The position numbers and the translations under genes were made by a program. From NCBI GenBank assembly GCA_023078685.1, contig JALGAS010000003.1, forward strand, positions 5,084,001-5,148,000: DNA of 64,000 nucleotides, in the 5' to 3' direction. The notes under the pieces are model-generated. The model was given only the letters and a program-made list of their open reading frames with translations. It was not told the origin of the DNA and did not search any database. This DNA is from Neopestalotiopsis rosae (lineage: Eukaryota; Ascomycota; Sordariomycetes; Amphisphaeriales; Sporocadaceae). Position 1 is the stretch's first letter; each line of letters begins with the position of its first letter. Below are positions 42,481 to 53,619 of this stretch, piece after piece.

Positions 42481-43816
42481 AGCAACTGGACTGAGTATTG
42501 GTCACCAACACTGAACAGGAATGAGGGATACGAACTGAACGTAAAGATATTGATGGCAATCATGGAAAGGATACTTACTCAATGTGGGTATAAAGATGAT
42601 AGCCATTGTGACGGTACGGATTCGTTTTAAGAGATGGCTCACATAGGAAACGCGAATCCATACTTGCTAATGGACCTCAATAAACAATGCTCTGATCGAG
42701 ACTAAAGATAAATATGTTTCCACATACTGTTGCCACGCATGCAAGCAGTATGTTATTTCAAGAATTGCTTGCTTCAAGGTGTTGGTAAACCTCATGCCCA
42801 ATATCGCACATTCACCTCCGGTAGTCTCAAAGACCCATTTACTGTACGAAATACGCAGGGTTCAATGTATTGAACTGATAGTGGGGGTTGCGCGGGAGCT
42901 GCCGCGGCTGCCTACCACGTTTACGTAACCCCCGTAGACGCCCCTAGGGCTCTCGTATGGGGACGCACAGGGCACTAACCTAGGTGTTGCAGGGGGGCTT
43001 TCGCAGTAACCAGATAGAGCGAATAGCACTTGCCTGACTGGGGAGCACAACTATGCTAACCGCCATGCATCGAAACGGTGGAGATCGTCGCCATACAATG
43101 CCATAGCTTCCTTGGATTGAGAAGATATTCAGAGTTCTACGTTTTGGCAAGAGAGCTGATAATTTGTCGATCTCATGCGTCCTCCAGAACCACTCCAGCG
43201 ACAAGAAGCACTAGCATTAGTTGCGAGGATAATCATGGCACTCGTGTAAAAGTGCGTCAGAGACGACGATTCCTAATTATCTTATTTCGGCGCATCTTCG
43301 TTTCCACCGCAAGACTGGGCTACATGGAAGCTTGAATCAGTGTGAAGAGGTATCATTATCAATCATTCAAGCGACTGTTCTGCCATTCAATCCAACATTT
43401 TGTTACCCACCCAATTGCGCTGTACAAATCCACCATGTGTCTGGTAACACGTCCACTGCCAACCCACAACTCTGGGCCTCCGCCGCCTCTCTCTGTCCCA
43501 AAATCAGTGCGGATCATTCCTAATTCGGCAATGGTAAGGATTTATTCAAGAAAAGGTTCAAGGTCCCTGTCCTAGATATGTTCGACAGTCCAAGCATAGA
43601 TTCAATGAAAGCCTCCAATAGCCTGCCGTCCTGATATGATACCTATTCCATTTCCAATTCCTTTGTCGAAAACCATGACTAACTGTCACCATTCATTTCA
43701 ATATTTCAACGCCGGTAACACGAACGGGCAGACGATGAGGGACAGGAGTTGAGATTGCTCAGACACTACGTCAAGTTAATATCGATTGCTCCTTTTTCCT
43801 CACAGGATGTGCGATT
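42481..43816. other. Gene-free stretch
   Basis: I see no supported gene; short frames lack motifs and codon structure. Confidence 0.45.
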
Positions 43817-44185
43817 TCAATGCCTACATGGATCGACGCTAAGGGTACAGCTAGAGATACACCAGTTCAAGGCAGTAATGATCGCTAGCTGTTGCTGACA
43901 GCAAAGCCCACAATCCGTAGGGTCGGCGATGGCGGGGCAAGCGTGAGCTTGTTCGGCAAATTCTGCAAATTTGGCAGCACAGCTCTGGACGCATGGATCT
44001 TTGGCTGAGATAGGTGGCCGCCGCGTTGGCTTCGGCGGACAGACAAAGGGGGGAAAGCTGCGGGGGAGGCCAAAAGGACCGGGCGTGCCAGGTGTGTGAG
44101 ACGGGATAATCGCAGATACAGTGACTGTGCTGGTGATGGCCACAGCAGCACCCATTGTTGCGAAGAGAATTGAAGTCCACTTCAT
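43817..44185 (-). CDS. Small secreted cysteine-rich protein
   Basis: 122 residues, single exon, ATG 44185. Residues 1-25 (MKWTSILFATMGAAVAITST) form a signal peptide. The mature part is Pro-rich, then carries Cys in a CVQSC...HAC...DCGLCC...WCISSC...DPC pattern, ten Cys in all. Size, secretion signal and Cys content fit a candidate effector or cell-surface protein. No CFEM, hydrophobin or LysM pattern. I recognise no family. The long flanks on both sides are empty, as often seen around such genes. Confidence 0.75.
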   Translation of the reverse strand: MKWTSILFATMGAAVAITSTVTVSAIIPSHTPGTPGPFGLPRSFPPFVCPPKPTRRPPISAKDPCVQSCAAKFAEFAEQAHACPAIADPTDCGLCCQQQLAIITALNWCISSCTLSVDPCRH

Positions 44186-46196
44186 ATTGAATTGATAGAT
44201 TTTGATGAAGTGTTCTTAGATGGCTGTTGTTCCTGCTGAAACTACTAGTCCGGTGGAAAATGAGAGGATGGCCTTTTATAGCTTTCGTTAACGGACTACT
44301 GCATTGGTGATATCGGGATTTAATATTTCTAAACGAACATTCCCGGATCTTCAGCCGCATATTGAGTAACAGAACATGATTGTTGCTTATGGAATTAAAG
44401 TTGACAGCTGAAAAGCCTGACGAATCGTATTTCAAGTTCATATTGTTGTACCATGTCTGCGAGGCCGTTGTGCCTCCGGCACCCACCTTCTGATTCGATG
44501 AGGTATGCCATGTTTCAGGTATGGTGTGAGGATTCCGCAACTGCATCCCAGCCTTACGATTTTCGGGAATATTAAGCGAATGATGAAAAAAGTAACAAAG
44601 CACAAGGATAGCCTCTAGCACACGTCCCATGAACAACTTCATCGTGAAGTGTTGAACGATCTTCTCTTATGGCTTCGGAGCACCTTGCCAGCCGCGATTG
44701 GATTCACACGAGGTGATTAACTCGTGTGATCAATCTTTCCCTCATTTATTCCCATTTTACCCTGAATCTTGATGATAAACATTGGAGTGAGACTGGTGCT
44801 GACACGGCATCATTGGCGTTTCTGGTTTCATCTTCCCGTCCGCTGGACAAATGAGAGTTGAGCTTGTGATGTAAGAACAAGCAGCCATTTACTCATACGT
44901 GGTTTGTCGAATGCTTTGATCTAGCTGCTTGATGGTCCTATGCATACATGACGTCAGGCATTTGGGCAAATTGACAAACGAGTCTTTCATAAGAAGGCCA
45001 CAATAACATACTATTCACTTCAGTTTTCTCCCGAAGCAGTACATTTGACCGGCTAGATCGGTATGAATATCAGCATTGTCAGATTAAAAACTGATTGAGA
45101 GTAACAACACAATCTACAACGCAGCGTCCCAGCGGTCCACGTATCGAGATATTACTGTCAGAAGATGTAACAAGCACAGTATGGTATTTCTCGTACTAGT
45201 TCAGTGGTTCAAATTCAATAAAGATTGGAATAGTCAGATTTCCTTGCACGCGGGGGACAATCGCACCGTCCAGCCCCTCATTTTGACGAATTCATGTAAT
45301 AAACGCTCGATTGCGTGTGTAGGGTCATGGAAGGTAGCGTCACATCGTCAATTCCTGGTTTCCCGTTCGGAAGCCCAGTAAGCTTCGGAATACATTGATC
45401 ATACACACCATCCATCGGGAGGTGCGCAATGCCTTTGCGATGTAGAGCTCTTGCATACGTTTGTTCTTGGTATTTGGGCTCTAGTTCGGCAGTAACGCTT
45501 ACGCAAACCTTTCATGTTTGAGATTGCTTCCCTTGCAGACCCTGGGAAATCAATAGTTGATTGAAGTTAGTCTGCATGCATACCAAGTCCTCCTCAAGTC
45601 ATCTCTGTGCTTCCATAGTGGTTATGTAGGTGTTTCACAAAGCACAGATAAATGAATAAACGAAAAGCTTGTTTTATGCTTGATCATCGCGGCATGATTC
45701 ACGCTACTGAGCAACAACTGCGTATGTGGAGTTTATACAGTTGCCAATTAGTCGCATGCTAGATGCAGGACTAGTATGGCGGATCCTTGGCAGGGCCAGG
45801 TCCCCCGGCTCATGGTGCTGCCTTGAACAAGCCTGACGAGCCTGCAACGGGGGGCTATCGCTTAGGCCCAACTCAAAGCATTCTGCGGCACTGGTCTAGC
45901 AAGTGGTACATGCCTCGTATTCATGTCGTCGCCCATCACACAATCCATGACATGGGTGCAATGTCGATCCATTTATACCCTACAACTTTAGTGTGCTTCG
46001 CCCGCGTCGAACAAGAGGTTGAAACCACTTTGAACCTCGATTGCCCCTATATAACCTAGTAGTGTACCAATTCTATATCAATAGCCGGAATCACCTACGG
46101 TTTTTAGTTCTGCATTCTTCGTCACGCGATAAACCGTTACGAACGACGTTCATATCCTACACGCCTTCTCATACCGATGGACGATTCCGACTAACC
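44186..46196. other. Long gene-free stretch
   Basis: Two kilobases without a supported gene. A minus frame from 44642 starts with a hydrophobic segment but runs through the promoter and then antiphase over the secreted-protein gene, so I do not accept it. Confidence 0.45.
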
Positions 46197-46979
46197 ATGG
46201 AGCTTGACGTTCTTCTGAGATACCCATCTCCTGGCAATCAACGTCTCACCATGCCGAGCCCACCACCCACGTCGCCCGAGCTTCTCGTCAGACTCCCAAA
46301 TTCGAACGAATATCAGCCGCAAAAAGCTCGGTTCTTGTACGAAATCGACCTTGGTGACTGTGGCGACTGGTTCGGCTATTCCCATCCCACAAATCAAGGA
46401 CGTACCGACTCAGTGTTCACCACGATGCCTCGTCTCGGCTTTGCGCCTCGATCAGATGTACTATTCATACCTGCGAAGAAACTCCGGAACTTTGCACAAA
46501 TTGTCCGCACTGAAACGTCCCTAGGATCGGTGGCGTATGCGACACACATTGCACTTGAGCCCAGTCTAGATGGGATCCCTATATGGGAGATTATGGGAGC
46601 CTGGTGGCAGGCTATCTTGGAGGGCCTGAAAGAACTGCGCACAATCTCTATTATTTTTCCGTCGGGTACGGGACCGCTTGAACTTGACAGAGTGGCACTG
46701 ATTACCTATCCGTTTGAGAACTTTCCTCGGGTTCGGTCAATGAGTGACTTAGAGCTCTCTGCGTTACATATCAAGGCAGACTTTACGCAGGAAGTCTGGG
46801 ACGGCATTTGGCATCGCTTCGAGTGGACGAAGAGCGCCTTAGAGTTCCTCTATTGTTTGCAGCAAGATGTAAAAAGATACTCACGTGTAGAGTCGGACAT
46901 CAAAACTTTAGACAGCAAAGTGCGGGATCTCGAAGTGGTTGGTCAAGCTTTTCTTGGTTTGATAATTACGTCTCATTAG
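46197..46979 (+). CDS. 2EXR-like fungal protein, unknown function
   Basis: 260 residues from ATG 46197; earlier in-frame ATGs exist but precede unlike sequence. A Pro-rich start leads to RSDVLFIPAKKLRNFAQIV, YATHIALEP and an LKELRTISIIFPSG segment. This order (a declared start of a range, a run of hydrophobic residues, then counting of relatives along a chain) is what follows the 2EXR motif in many fungal proteins, but the FPxLPxEIR motif itself is not seen. The C-terminus is a helical stretch with heptad-like spacing. Single exon. The assignment is tentative. Confidence 0.5.
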   Translation: MELDVLLRYPSPGNQRLTMPSPPPTSPELLVRLPNSNEYQPQKARFLYEIDLGDCGDWFGYSHPTNQGRTDSVFTTMPRLGFAPRSDVLFIPAKKLRNFAQIVRTETSLGSVAYATHIALEPSLDGIPIWEIMGAWWQAILEGLKELRTISIIFPSGTGPLELDRVALITYPFENFPRVRSMSDLELSALHIKADFTQEVWDGIWHRFEWTKSALEFLYCLQQDVKRYSRVESDIKTLDSKVRDLEVVGQAFLGLIITSH

Positions 46980-47174
46980 AGCCGGATGGTGGATGGAGTT
47001 AGAATAAGTTATCGTATAATGATATTTTTCCAAAGCGAATATACTGCTAATTGGTCAAATATTTCGTCATGCACTCAATCATACCGTACCAATCCACCAT
47101 CTATGTTCATCAGTGGTACATGGACTGTTAACAACTGTACGTCGCTGTCGCCCCCCATCTCATGATGTGTAGCA

Positions 47175-47175
<1 letters not shown>

Positions 47176-47204
<29 letters not shown>
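47176..47204 (+). repeat. Poly-C tract of 29 bases
   Basis: An uninterrupted run of 29 C, flanked by AGCAG and AGGACTG. It lies between genes. It could be real or an assembly artefact. Confidence 0.9.
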
Positions 47205-47205
<1 letters not shown>

Positions 47206-47252
47206 GGACTGCATCTTCCATGATCCACAATCAGTTTCTGGGAATGACTAAT

Positions 47253-47750
47253 TCATCTACGCTCCTGATTGGTTATGTCGGGGTTAAAACGGGAGTCTCC
47301 CGCAAAACAAATCTGAAGATATTTTGGCACAAAAAGCGTTGAAATGTATTTAATTCTTTTTGGGTGGTTTTCCTCTTTTGAGAGCGATACCAAACCCAAC
47401 TTGAGACTGAGTTGTTCCACCTTTTCCATCGTTTCCTTGATCTCCGTCAATGCACAGACCACCTTTGCGTACACAGCGTATTGCAGCTCAGGGGCACGCT
47501 TATCATCATCGCGTCCGAAATTATATTGGAGACAGGTACGGGCAACATGATTGTATGAGTTGCTGAAGAAGAGTCTGTTGGTTGGAGGTCTTCGCACCAC
47601 GCATGCTTCGTTGAGATCGAGACTTGAGGTCCCTGGTACATGGTGAATGCACCGCAAAGTCTCTCTCAGGGTCCTATATCCCCGGATGGCCTCTACCAAT
47701 ATTGATACAACACCCGGCGACGCTGAGATTATCCCTAGAGGCTCTGCCAT
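47253..47750 (-). CDS. Solo N-terminal domain of a fungal STAND-type protein
   Basis: 165 residues starting MAEPLGIISASPGVVSILVE, then AIRGYRTLRETLRCIHHVPG, the typical opening of the N-terminal domain of fungal NLR-like and related proteins. The middle (NEACVVRRPPTNRLFFSNSY) departs from the family, and no NACHT or repeat region follows before the stop at 47253. It is either a truncated, decaying gene or a solo domain. Its neighbour on the left is the poly-C tract. Stand-alone N-domains can regulate full proteins by oligomer competition (inference). No intron is needed to read it. Confidence 0.62.
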   Translation of the reverse strand: MAEPLGIISASPGVVSILVEAIRGYRTLRETLRCIHHVPGTSSLDLNEACVVRRPPTNRLFFSNSYNHVARTCLQYNFGRDDDKRAPELQYAVYAKVVCALTEIKETMEKVEQLSLKLGLVSLSKEENHPKRIKYISTLFVPKYLQICFAGDSRFNPDITNQERR

Positions 47751-48323
47751 TGGAGAATCGAGAGTCTGGTGTGTCAGGCTGTGTGTGAAGTCTCGTCAGA
47801 CCCATCTCGGCCGAATCATAAGGTAGGATATATTCCGTGCTCAGCCGGTTGCTCTTGCCCCCAAATATCATTGCCACGAGCGGGGTAAGCTGCAGCCTCC
47901 TGTCCTAGGACTTGACGAGACGACACTGATTGAACGACATGTCATTTTTCGATTTGATCAACGTACCCATACACGTGGTTCCAATGAGAAGGTCTCAGCT
48001 GTTTCCACACTATACTGGTTCTCATGACTCTATCGTTCTTTTTACTTTTTTACATAGCGACATCAGTGATTCATCGTCGAACAACGAACGACGACGACGA
48101 AGATGACCTATAGTCACATATGAGTGACTTGATCCGCTATCTCGAAGTTCATTAAATCTGAACGCAGCTCTAAGTGCCCCAGCCCTCGACGTCAACGCCC
48201 CACCTAAGCCCAGGACCACAAGTGCCTCCACTGAAGCCCCAGAGGTTCAAATTATCTAGCAACATTCCCTCTCGTAACACCGAGACTGTTCCGTCTCCAC
48301 CCGCTCCCACTACTTTTGCCAGC
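47751..48323. other. Divergent spacer
   Basis: It separates the minus N-domain gene from the plus C2H2 gene. The frame upstream of ATG 48324 is open but has no ATG. Confidence 0.4.
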
Positions 48324-49068
48324 ATGTCCGACTGGGACGGATCCTATTCTGACCAAACTCAGTATCCTTCGGAGTACTATGGTACAGAGCAACAATGGTA
48401 CCCAGACGATAATGGCTATTCTACTGGATACATCGAGCCCCCGAGCAGCTATATAATATCACCGTTGGACAATATCGACCACGTGAATTACCAGTATCCG
48501 CAGTCCATGCCAATGTCAATGTCTCTGTAAGTCTCAATATTTCTGTGAGTCTAACGACGGTTTATATATCCTGTACTATACTCGGACTAATCCTCGTTTC
48601 GTTTAAAGACCAGGAAACGGATCACTGGTACCAATGCAAGATACCGTTATCCTGCCAGGAAGCGAGGCGCCCAATACCTCTCACATATGTACAGTGCCAG
48701 GCTGCGAATCCAAGGCCTCCTTCAAGCGCAAGGCGGATCTTATGCGGCACTTCGAACAAATCCATCGTGCCGCAGAACCAAAGAAACAGTTCTATTGCGA
48801 CTATTCAAAGTGCGATCGAAGTCAAGACCCTTTCGGCCGCATCGACCATTTTCGCCAGCATTATCGCGACTTTCATGGGGAAGACCTCCCACGCAAGAGC
48901 GGTGAATCGTCCAATTGGTATGCCGATAAAAAGCAATCAGTATCTAAACGATCGTGGCGATGTGTCAACTGCCTGACCAAAGTTAACATCAAGGACTGTG
49001 GCTTTACATGCGGTGACTGTGATAAGCCTTGCGAGGCGCAAAGGCGGCAAATCAGAGGTTATACGTAA
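48324..49068 (+). CDS. C2H2 zinc-finger transcription-factor-like protein
   Basis: Exons 48324..48526 and 48609..49068 (phase 2) give 220 residues. The N-terminal 85 residues are rich in Tyr, Ser, Gln and Pro, an activation-domain-like composition. Two fingers follow, CTVPGC-x12-H-x4-H and CDYSKC with HYRDFH, then a Cys-only cluster CVNC...CGFTCGDC. The layout matches a widespread class of short fungal C2H2 proteins. It is not close to the array family at the left of the window although both use C-x4-C spacing. Likely nuclear. Confidence 0.9.
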
Positions 49069-49575
49069 TGAGCAAACCACTTGACATGCAAAGAGCCGCT
49101 CTCATGTAAGCTGGATGGACAGTATGGATAGTGGAAGTTTGGGATATAGCCAAGGATACGGGTTACTCGGAACGGTTTGGAGAGATGAGTGAGCTGGTAG
49201 ATTGTAGTGAAGGTCAGGTTCAACGAAACATGGAACTTCCTTCGGGTCGCCTCAGTCAGCCCGGGTGCAAGGCAGAATTCAGAGTTATGGTATCAATCTT
49301 GGTTTACGCTTTTGAACTAATGAGTCAAATAACCATCATTTCCGCAGATGGCACAAATACACAATCTTTATTGAAATTACCAACAGCGATCAGTTTTGGG
49401 AAAATACGACTGAGCCGAGCCAAAGTGTAAAGTATTCCTCAGTCCTCGCAAGGACCACATTAAACGCCAAGTCCAAACGACAAACCAGATCCATCATATA
49501 ATGAACAATATTGCTTGTTACCGGCTCCTACTAGATGGAGCCCCCAATACTTATTCCCGCACCGCGGCCGTCGTC
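49069..49575. other. Intergenic, converging 3' ends
   Basis: No gene seen. Confidence 0.4.
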
Positions 49576-51019
49576 TCATGGCTGAGTATCCCATGGGTGT
49601 TGGCGGCTGTGTTCGCCATCTGTCCGCTCATCATAGTCCTGCGTAAGATGCACGGTTCGTAGAATAGTAGAGCTGTTGTTCGCGGGCGGAGACTGCTCAT
49701 CGTTGTGTGGGGATGACGCGGCATTGCCGTCAGAACCGCCCGGCGGTCGGTTCACCGCACCGGGTGGATTAATTCGACGATATGGGCTATTCTTGAGTTC
49801 CCACTCCGACGTCGACGAGCCGGTACGTGGCTCCGATTTGTCCGCCTTGGATGAGAGTGAGCTGAGCCATGTCCGTATGGTCGTGAATACTGTGGAGAGC
49901 CGGAGTCGTGCCGTGGCAACGGCAGAAACCGGCATGCAGAATACCGCGAACCCGAACGTCATCTCGCCCGTACCCCAGAGATTTACTATGCACCAATCAC
50001 GTGTGAGGTTGTTGGACGTCCACATCCAATACGTCCACGGCAGACGCGCCGCGGCCATGGCGACAGCACTGCACTATTAGCACGACCATCGGGATGGCGA
50101 TTTGGTACGAGTGGGAAAGCGCTTACATAACACCCGTGGCAAAGATGACTGAAACACCAAGGCGCTTGTGTGTAGGTAACTTCAGCTTCCAGATCACCTG
50201 ATGGGGAAGGTATAGGATGACAAGATCCGTTGCCAGGTTAACTCCACTCATGACCAAATCGAGTTGATCCATTTGCACCTGCCTGCCGGGAACCCAGGGC
50301 TTCCAGAATTTCTCCACCGGGGAGTTAGAAAATGTCCACGTAAAAAACATGGCGACAAAAGCCAAGGTATTGAATATCGAAACCAGATGGGCGATCCACC
50401 AGAAGTAGTTCCGGGTGCCCGTGGGAACGAAGATGCGCGCCCATTCGAGCAGAATGGCGTTTTTCAAAAAGAGCAGGACTAGAGGGTAGAGGATGGTCGT
50501 AATGAAACTCGGCTGTGCCAATAGTCAGTGATGCCAACCTTTAGCTTTGTTATGGTGAGCGCAAGTCTTCACATACGTAGAGAAATTTGGTTGCGTCTTT
50601 TAGTCTGTAATTCCATATGTCCACCAAATAGCCGGCGGTCTGGCAGGTATCGTAGATGGACCACACGAAACCGCAATACAAACCCTGCACGTGTCGGCTT
50701 TAAACAATAATACACTTGACTGCAGCCTTTCACTTACAAATGCCACCAAGGCTAAGACTAAGACATGTCAAAATTCCGAGGTCATGGTAAGGGACTTGGG
50801 GAAGCAGTGCATACCATCGGGGAGACGGACATCTTTCAGGCAAAGAATCTTTGCATAGGCCCGCAACAGCACCAGCACTGTGGTAATGGCCAAACCAATG
50901 GTGACTATAATGTAAGTGCCCACGGTCATATTTGGCGGGTTATCATAGTCGGCTGTAACACCGTCGGGCGCTGGTCGCCAGGACCCATTCATCATAGCGT
51001 CAGTTTCGGAGCTCGACAT
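49576..51019 (-). CDS. Fungal rhodopsin-like integral membrane protein
   Basis: Five exons (51019..50815, 50757..50738, 50684..50577, 50512..50127, 50068..49576) keep phase and give 403 residues. Hydrophobic segments include MTVGTYIIVTIGLAITTVLV, FITTILYPLVLLFLKNAILL and DLVMSGVNLATDLVILYLP, about seven helices, then a long Ser/Pro-rich cytoplasmic tail. The WxiYD, LKDATKFLY and LP..v.WkLkLp.hkrlgV steps are those of the fungal rhodopsin-like (not opsin) family, often called integral membrane proteins near PTH11. No Lys for retinal is implied. The second exon is only 20 nt (VLALVAF); skipping it would break the frame. Confidence 0.86.
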
Positions 51020-52728
51020 GATTGCAGTGTTCTCGCAATGATGGATCCAGAGAGAATTAAGGCAGAGAAAGCACATGCGCCATTGTACTGGCAGGTGATA
51101 TATGGACAGAACAACGCGCAAAATAAACCTGGAGCGATATGTTGATTGTTTTTTGAGGAGCCAGTGGAAGGTAAAAGAGGAGGAAAAAAGAATCGATACC
51201 CTACTAGTTTGCTCATTTAAGACCCATATGCCCAAACCATGACACAAGACTCGACAGGAGTTGGTGGTCAGCCAGTGATCGAATGAGGTAGAATAGACGA
51301 ATATCGCTGCAGCGCATACATCATTGCATCCATTTTGGGGACGTATCCACCACCCGCAGGGAAGGGATCAGCACGCAAGGCTCTGAGTTTGGGGCATCAA
51401 GAATATGTATTGGGAGACCAAGGCTTATGATGTAAATATGAGCGCAAAAAGAATCGCGCAGTACCTAGCTTTAATAAGGCTCTGATCAGCTGCAAAACCT
51501 CATATGGACGCGTACATGAGACATGCGTATGCTCATGTATTGTGCACCCCCCTTGCCACAGTAGGTGGTACGGCTGCCACGTCGCCGACGAACGCAGTGA
51601 TCCGCCGATCCAGCCTCGACTTCGAACCCGCTGTGTTCCCAACGCGCTGCAGCCCATGAGGTTCCGCTACGGGAGGATGTCCGATGTTTTGGGACAACGT
51701 CAAAGATCCCGATCAATTGGGACTGAATACTATCATAGTTACTAATCTAGGCAGGATTTACAAATCGTGACTTGTGTTTTCTCGAAGGCCACTCCTCTTC
51801 CTTACGTTTAATGCAGGGAATCCAGAATGAAGGGCCGCGTCGCACTAACGTAAAACATGCCCAGCCCACTACCAGCAGCCGGATCACCCGCTTGATGGTG
51901 ATCAAAAATATGGCCCAGGCCCCATAACTGCAAAACCATGAACATTGTATACCTAGAACCGAGGTTTCGCCAACTCGTGGCCTGAGTAAAAATGACAACT
52001 GGGCATAATATCGTGTCGAATCTCATGTTCAGAACTTCATGGTCTCACAATCGTCTAGCATTCCTCCTAGCATGACCCACCAGCAATCCAAATTAGCGTC
52101 ATTGTATAATCGGACCCCGTATTGACTGCTGGAAAGGCCAATGGGATGACGGAAACTAGGTCAGCCATGGTTGTGGCTGTACACAGCGCTGATTATTCGC
52201 TGTGTTCATGGTGAGTAAAGATGACTTCGCATATGGCTGGGTGTGAGAGCAGGTTCGTGTTCACATGCCTTACACGTCTGGGTCCGTGGGGCTGGCCTCA
52301 TGCACAGCAGTCACCCCGACCATGTTCAATTGTTGTACTGAAATTTGTCGAATATATGCTCTATTTTATTCAAATGCTGGTACATACGATCATAGGCGCT
52401 AGAAAACTCGGCATCCCGTCCCGCTCTGCCCTAGGTTAGATAAGCTGACGACCGCAAGGTTTCCTGTTGGCCGCCCGGTCAACTCAAATTGATCCACGCC
52501 GCCACTTCGACATTACGCGCCAGGCGGGGCCCGCTTTTTACCTGCGCACCTTCACCTCTACCTTCGCAACACCAACAGCCGTTCCGTCCGTCTTACTATA
52601 TCAAAACGATTCTCAAAATAAACCGGATATTATACAATGATTGTTGATTGATTGACTGACTGACTCTCATATCAGATATCTTAGTTAGACACACAAAGAC
52701 AAAAGAAATGGAAAAAATCCCATCTCCA
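51020..52728. other. Gene-free stretch
   Basis: No supported gene. A short GATT/GACT microsatellite lies near 52643..52666, next to the tRNA-derived element. Confidence 0.45.
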
Positions 52729-52790
52729 GGAATCGAACCCAGCGTGTTCCTAAGCCTTGCTGCTCCCCTCGACCTAACTAGAGGCGTGGA
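52729..52790 (-). repeat. tRNA-derived element (SINE-like head)
   Basis: On the minus strand a D-arm CCTC-TAGTTAGGTC-GAGG with a perfect 4-bp stem and a B box GGTTCGATTCC occur at tRNA spacing (about 31-41 nt between boxes), but the anticodon arm does not pair and no acceptor stem closes. That is the usual state of a tRNA-derived SINE head. Its 3' body and copy number cannot be judged from one copy. Confidence 0.45.
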
Positions 52791-53619
52791 GCTTGGGTCG
52801 GTGATTGCCGGAGTTTTCGGTATCCATACCGCATCGGTTACAAAGTGAGTTATGCCAATGACCTTAGTGAAAGTCAAATTCTTCACGTTTCTGCGGATTT
52901 CTGCCAGAAAGTGAATGCGGAATCACCACGGTGTATTGTAGCAGCGACCTTAATTTTGTGTCACAGAAAGCTGTTTCGTTGCATCTGAAATGAATCTATT
53001 CAATCATATCATGGAATCCCCAGAGATAGCAGACACTCACGATGATAACTTGAAGGGTTCCGCAAGGTCCATCGCCGAGAACTGTTGTAAGTTAGTATGG
53101 TCTTGCATGCGAGGTTTCCAGTCCAGGAATGATAGCATGTACTGAACCAGTTACAATCATGTTTTGGACAAGTCACGTTTGCCGCTCTCTGGGTATCTTG
53201 GGGTAAGGCAAACCGGCCATTTCGGGCTTTCAAAATACGAAAGTTTAGGTAGTGCATCATCATCTTATAAGCAATTTACTACTTCTGCCAAAACAGATGT
53301 CTATAAAATTCTTAGTCAGATTATAGTGAATTGACCTCTTCGTATTTCCGAGCTCCGTCGCGGGTTACGCGACAACGGTCATTATGGTATGTATTGCGCG
53401 CCGAGATTGAGAGGGTCTATAAATGTTCCAAAACTCCGTCACCTACGACCACCAGAAGAAGCCCATCGCAATCATATCACAACTGCATGCGACATCAAAG
53501 CCACATCAAGATTCAACATATTTTCGAAGTCAGATTTGCCCCCACCAGAGATACCAGGGCCTTTGCTGACTTGGACCAAAGCTATACTTACTAAACAGTT
53601 CCAAACTGCATCTGTGACA
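52791..53619. other. Intergenic, upstream of the Ayg1-like gene
   Basis: No gene; an in-frame extension upstream of ATG 53620 lacks homology and is probably leader sequence. Confidence 0.4.

Noticed and set aside
43851..44642. 263-codon minus frame with a hydrophobic start
   Set aside because: It overlaps the secreted-protein gene in another frame and crosses its promoter.
48634..49068. C2H2 gene as a further member of the left-hand array family
   Set aside because: It shares only C-x4-C spacing; it lacks the compressed first finger, LHLRLHNH exon and acidic tail.
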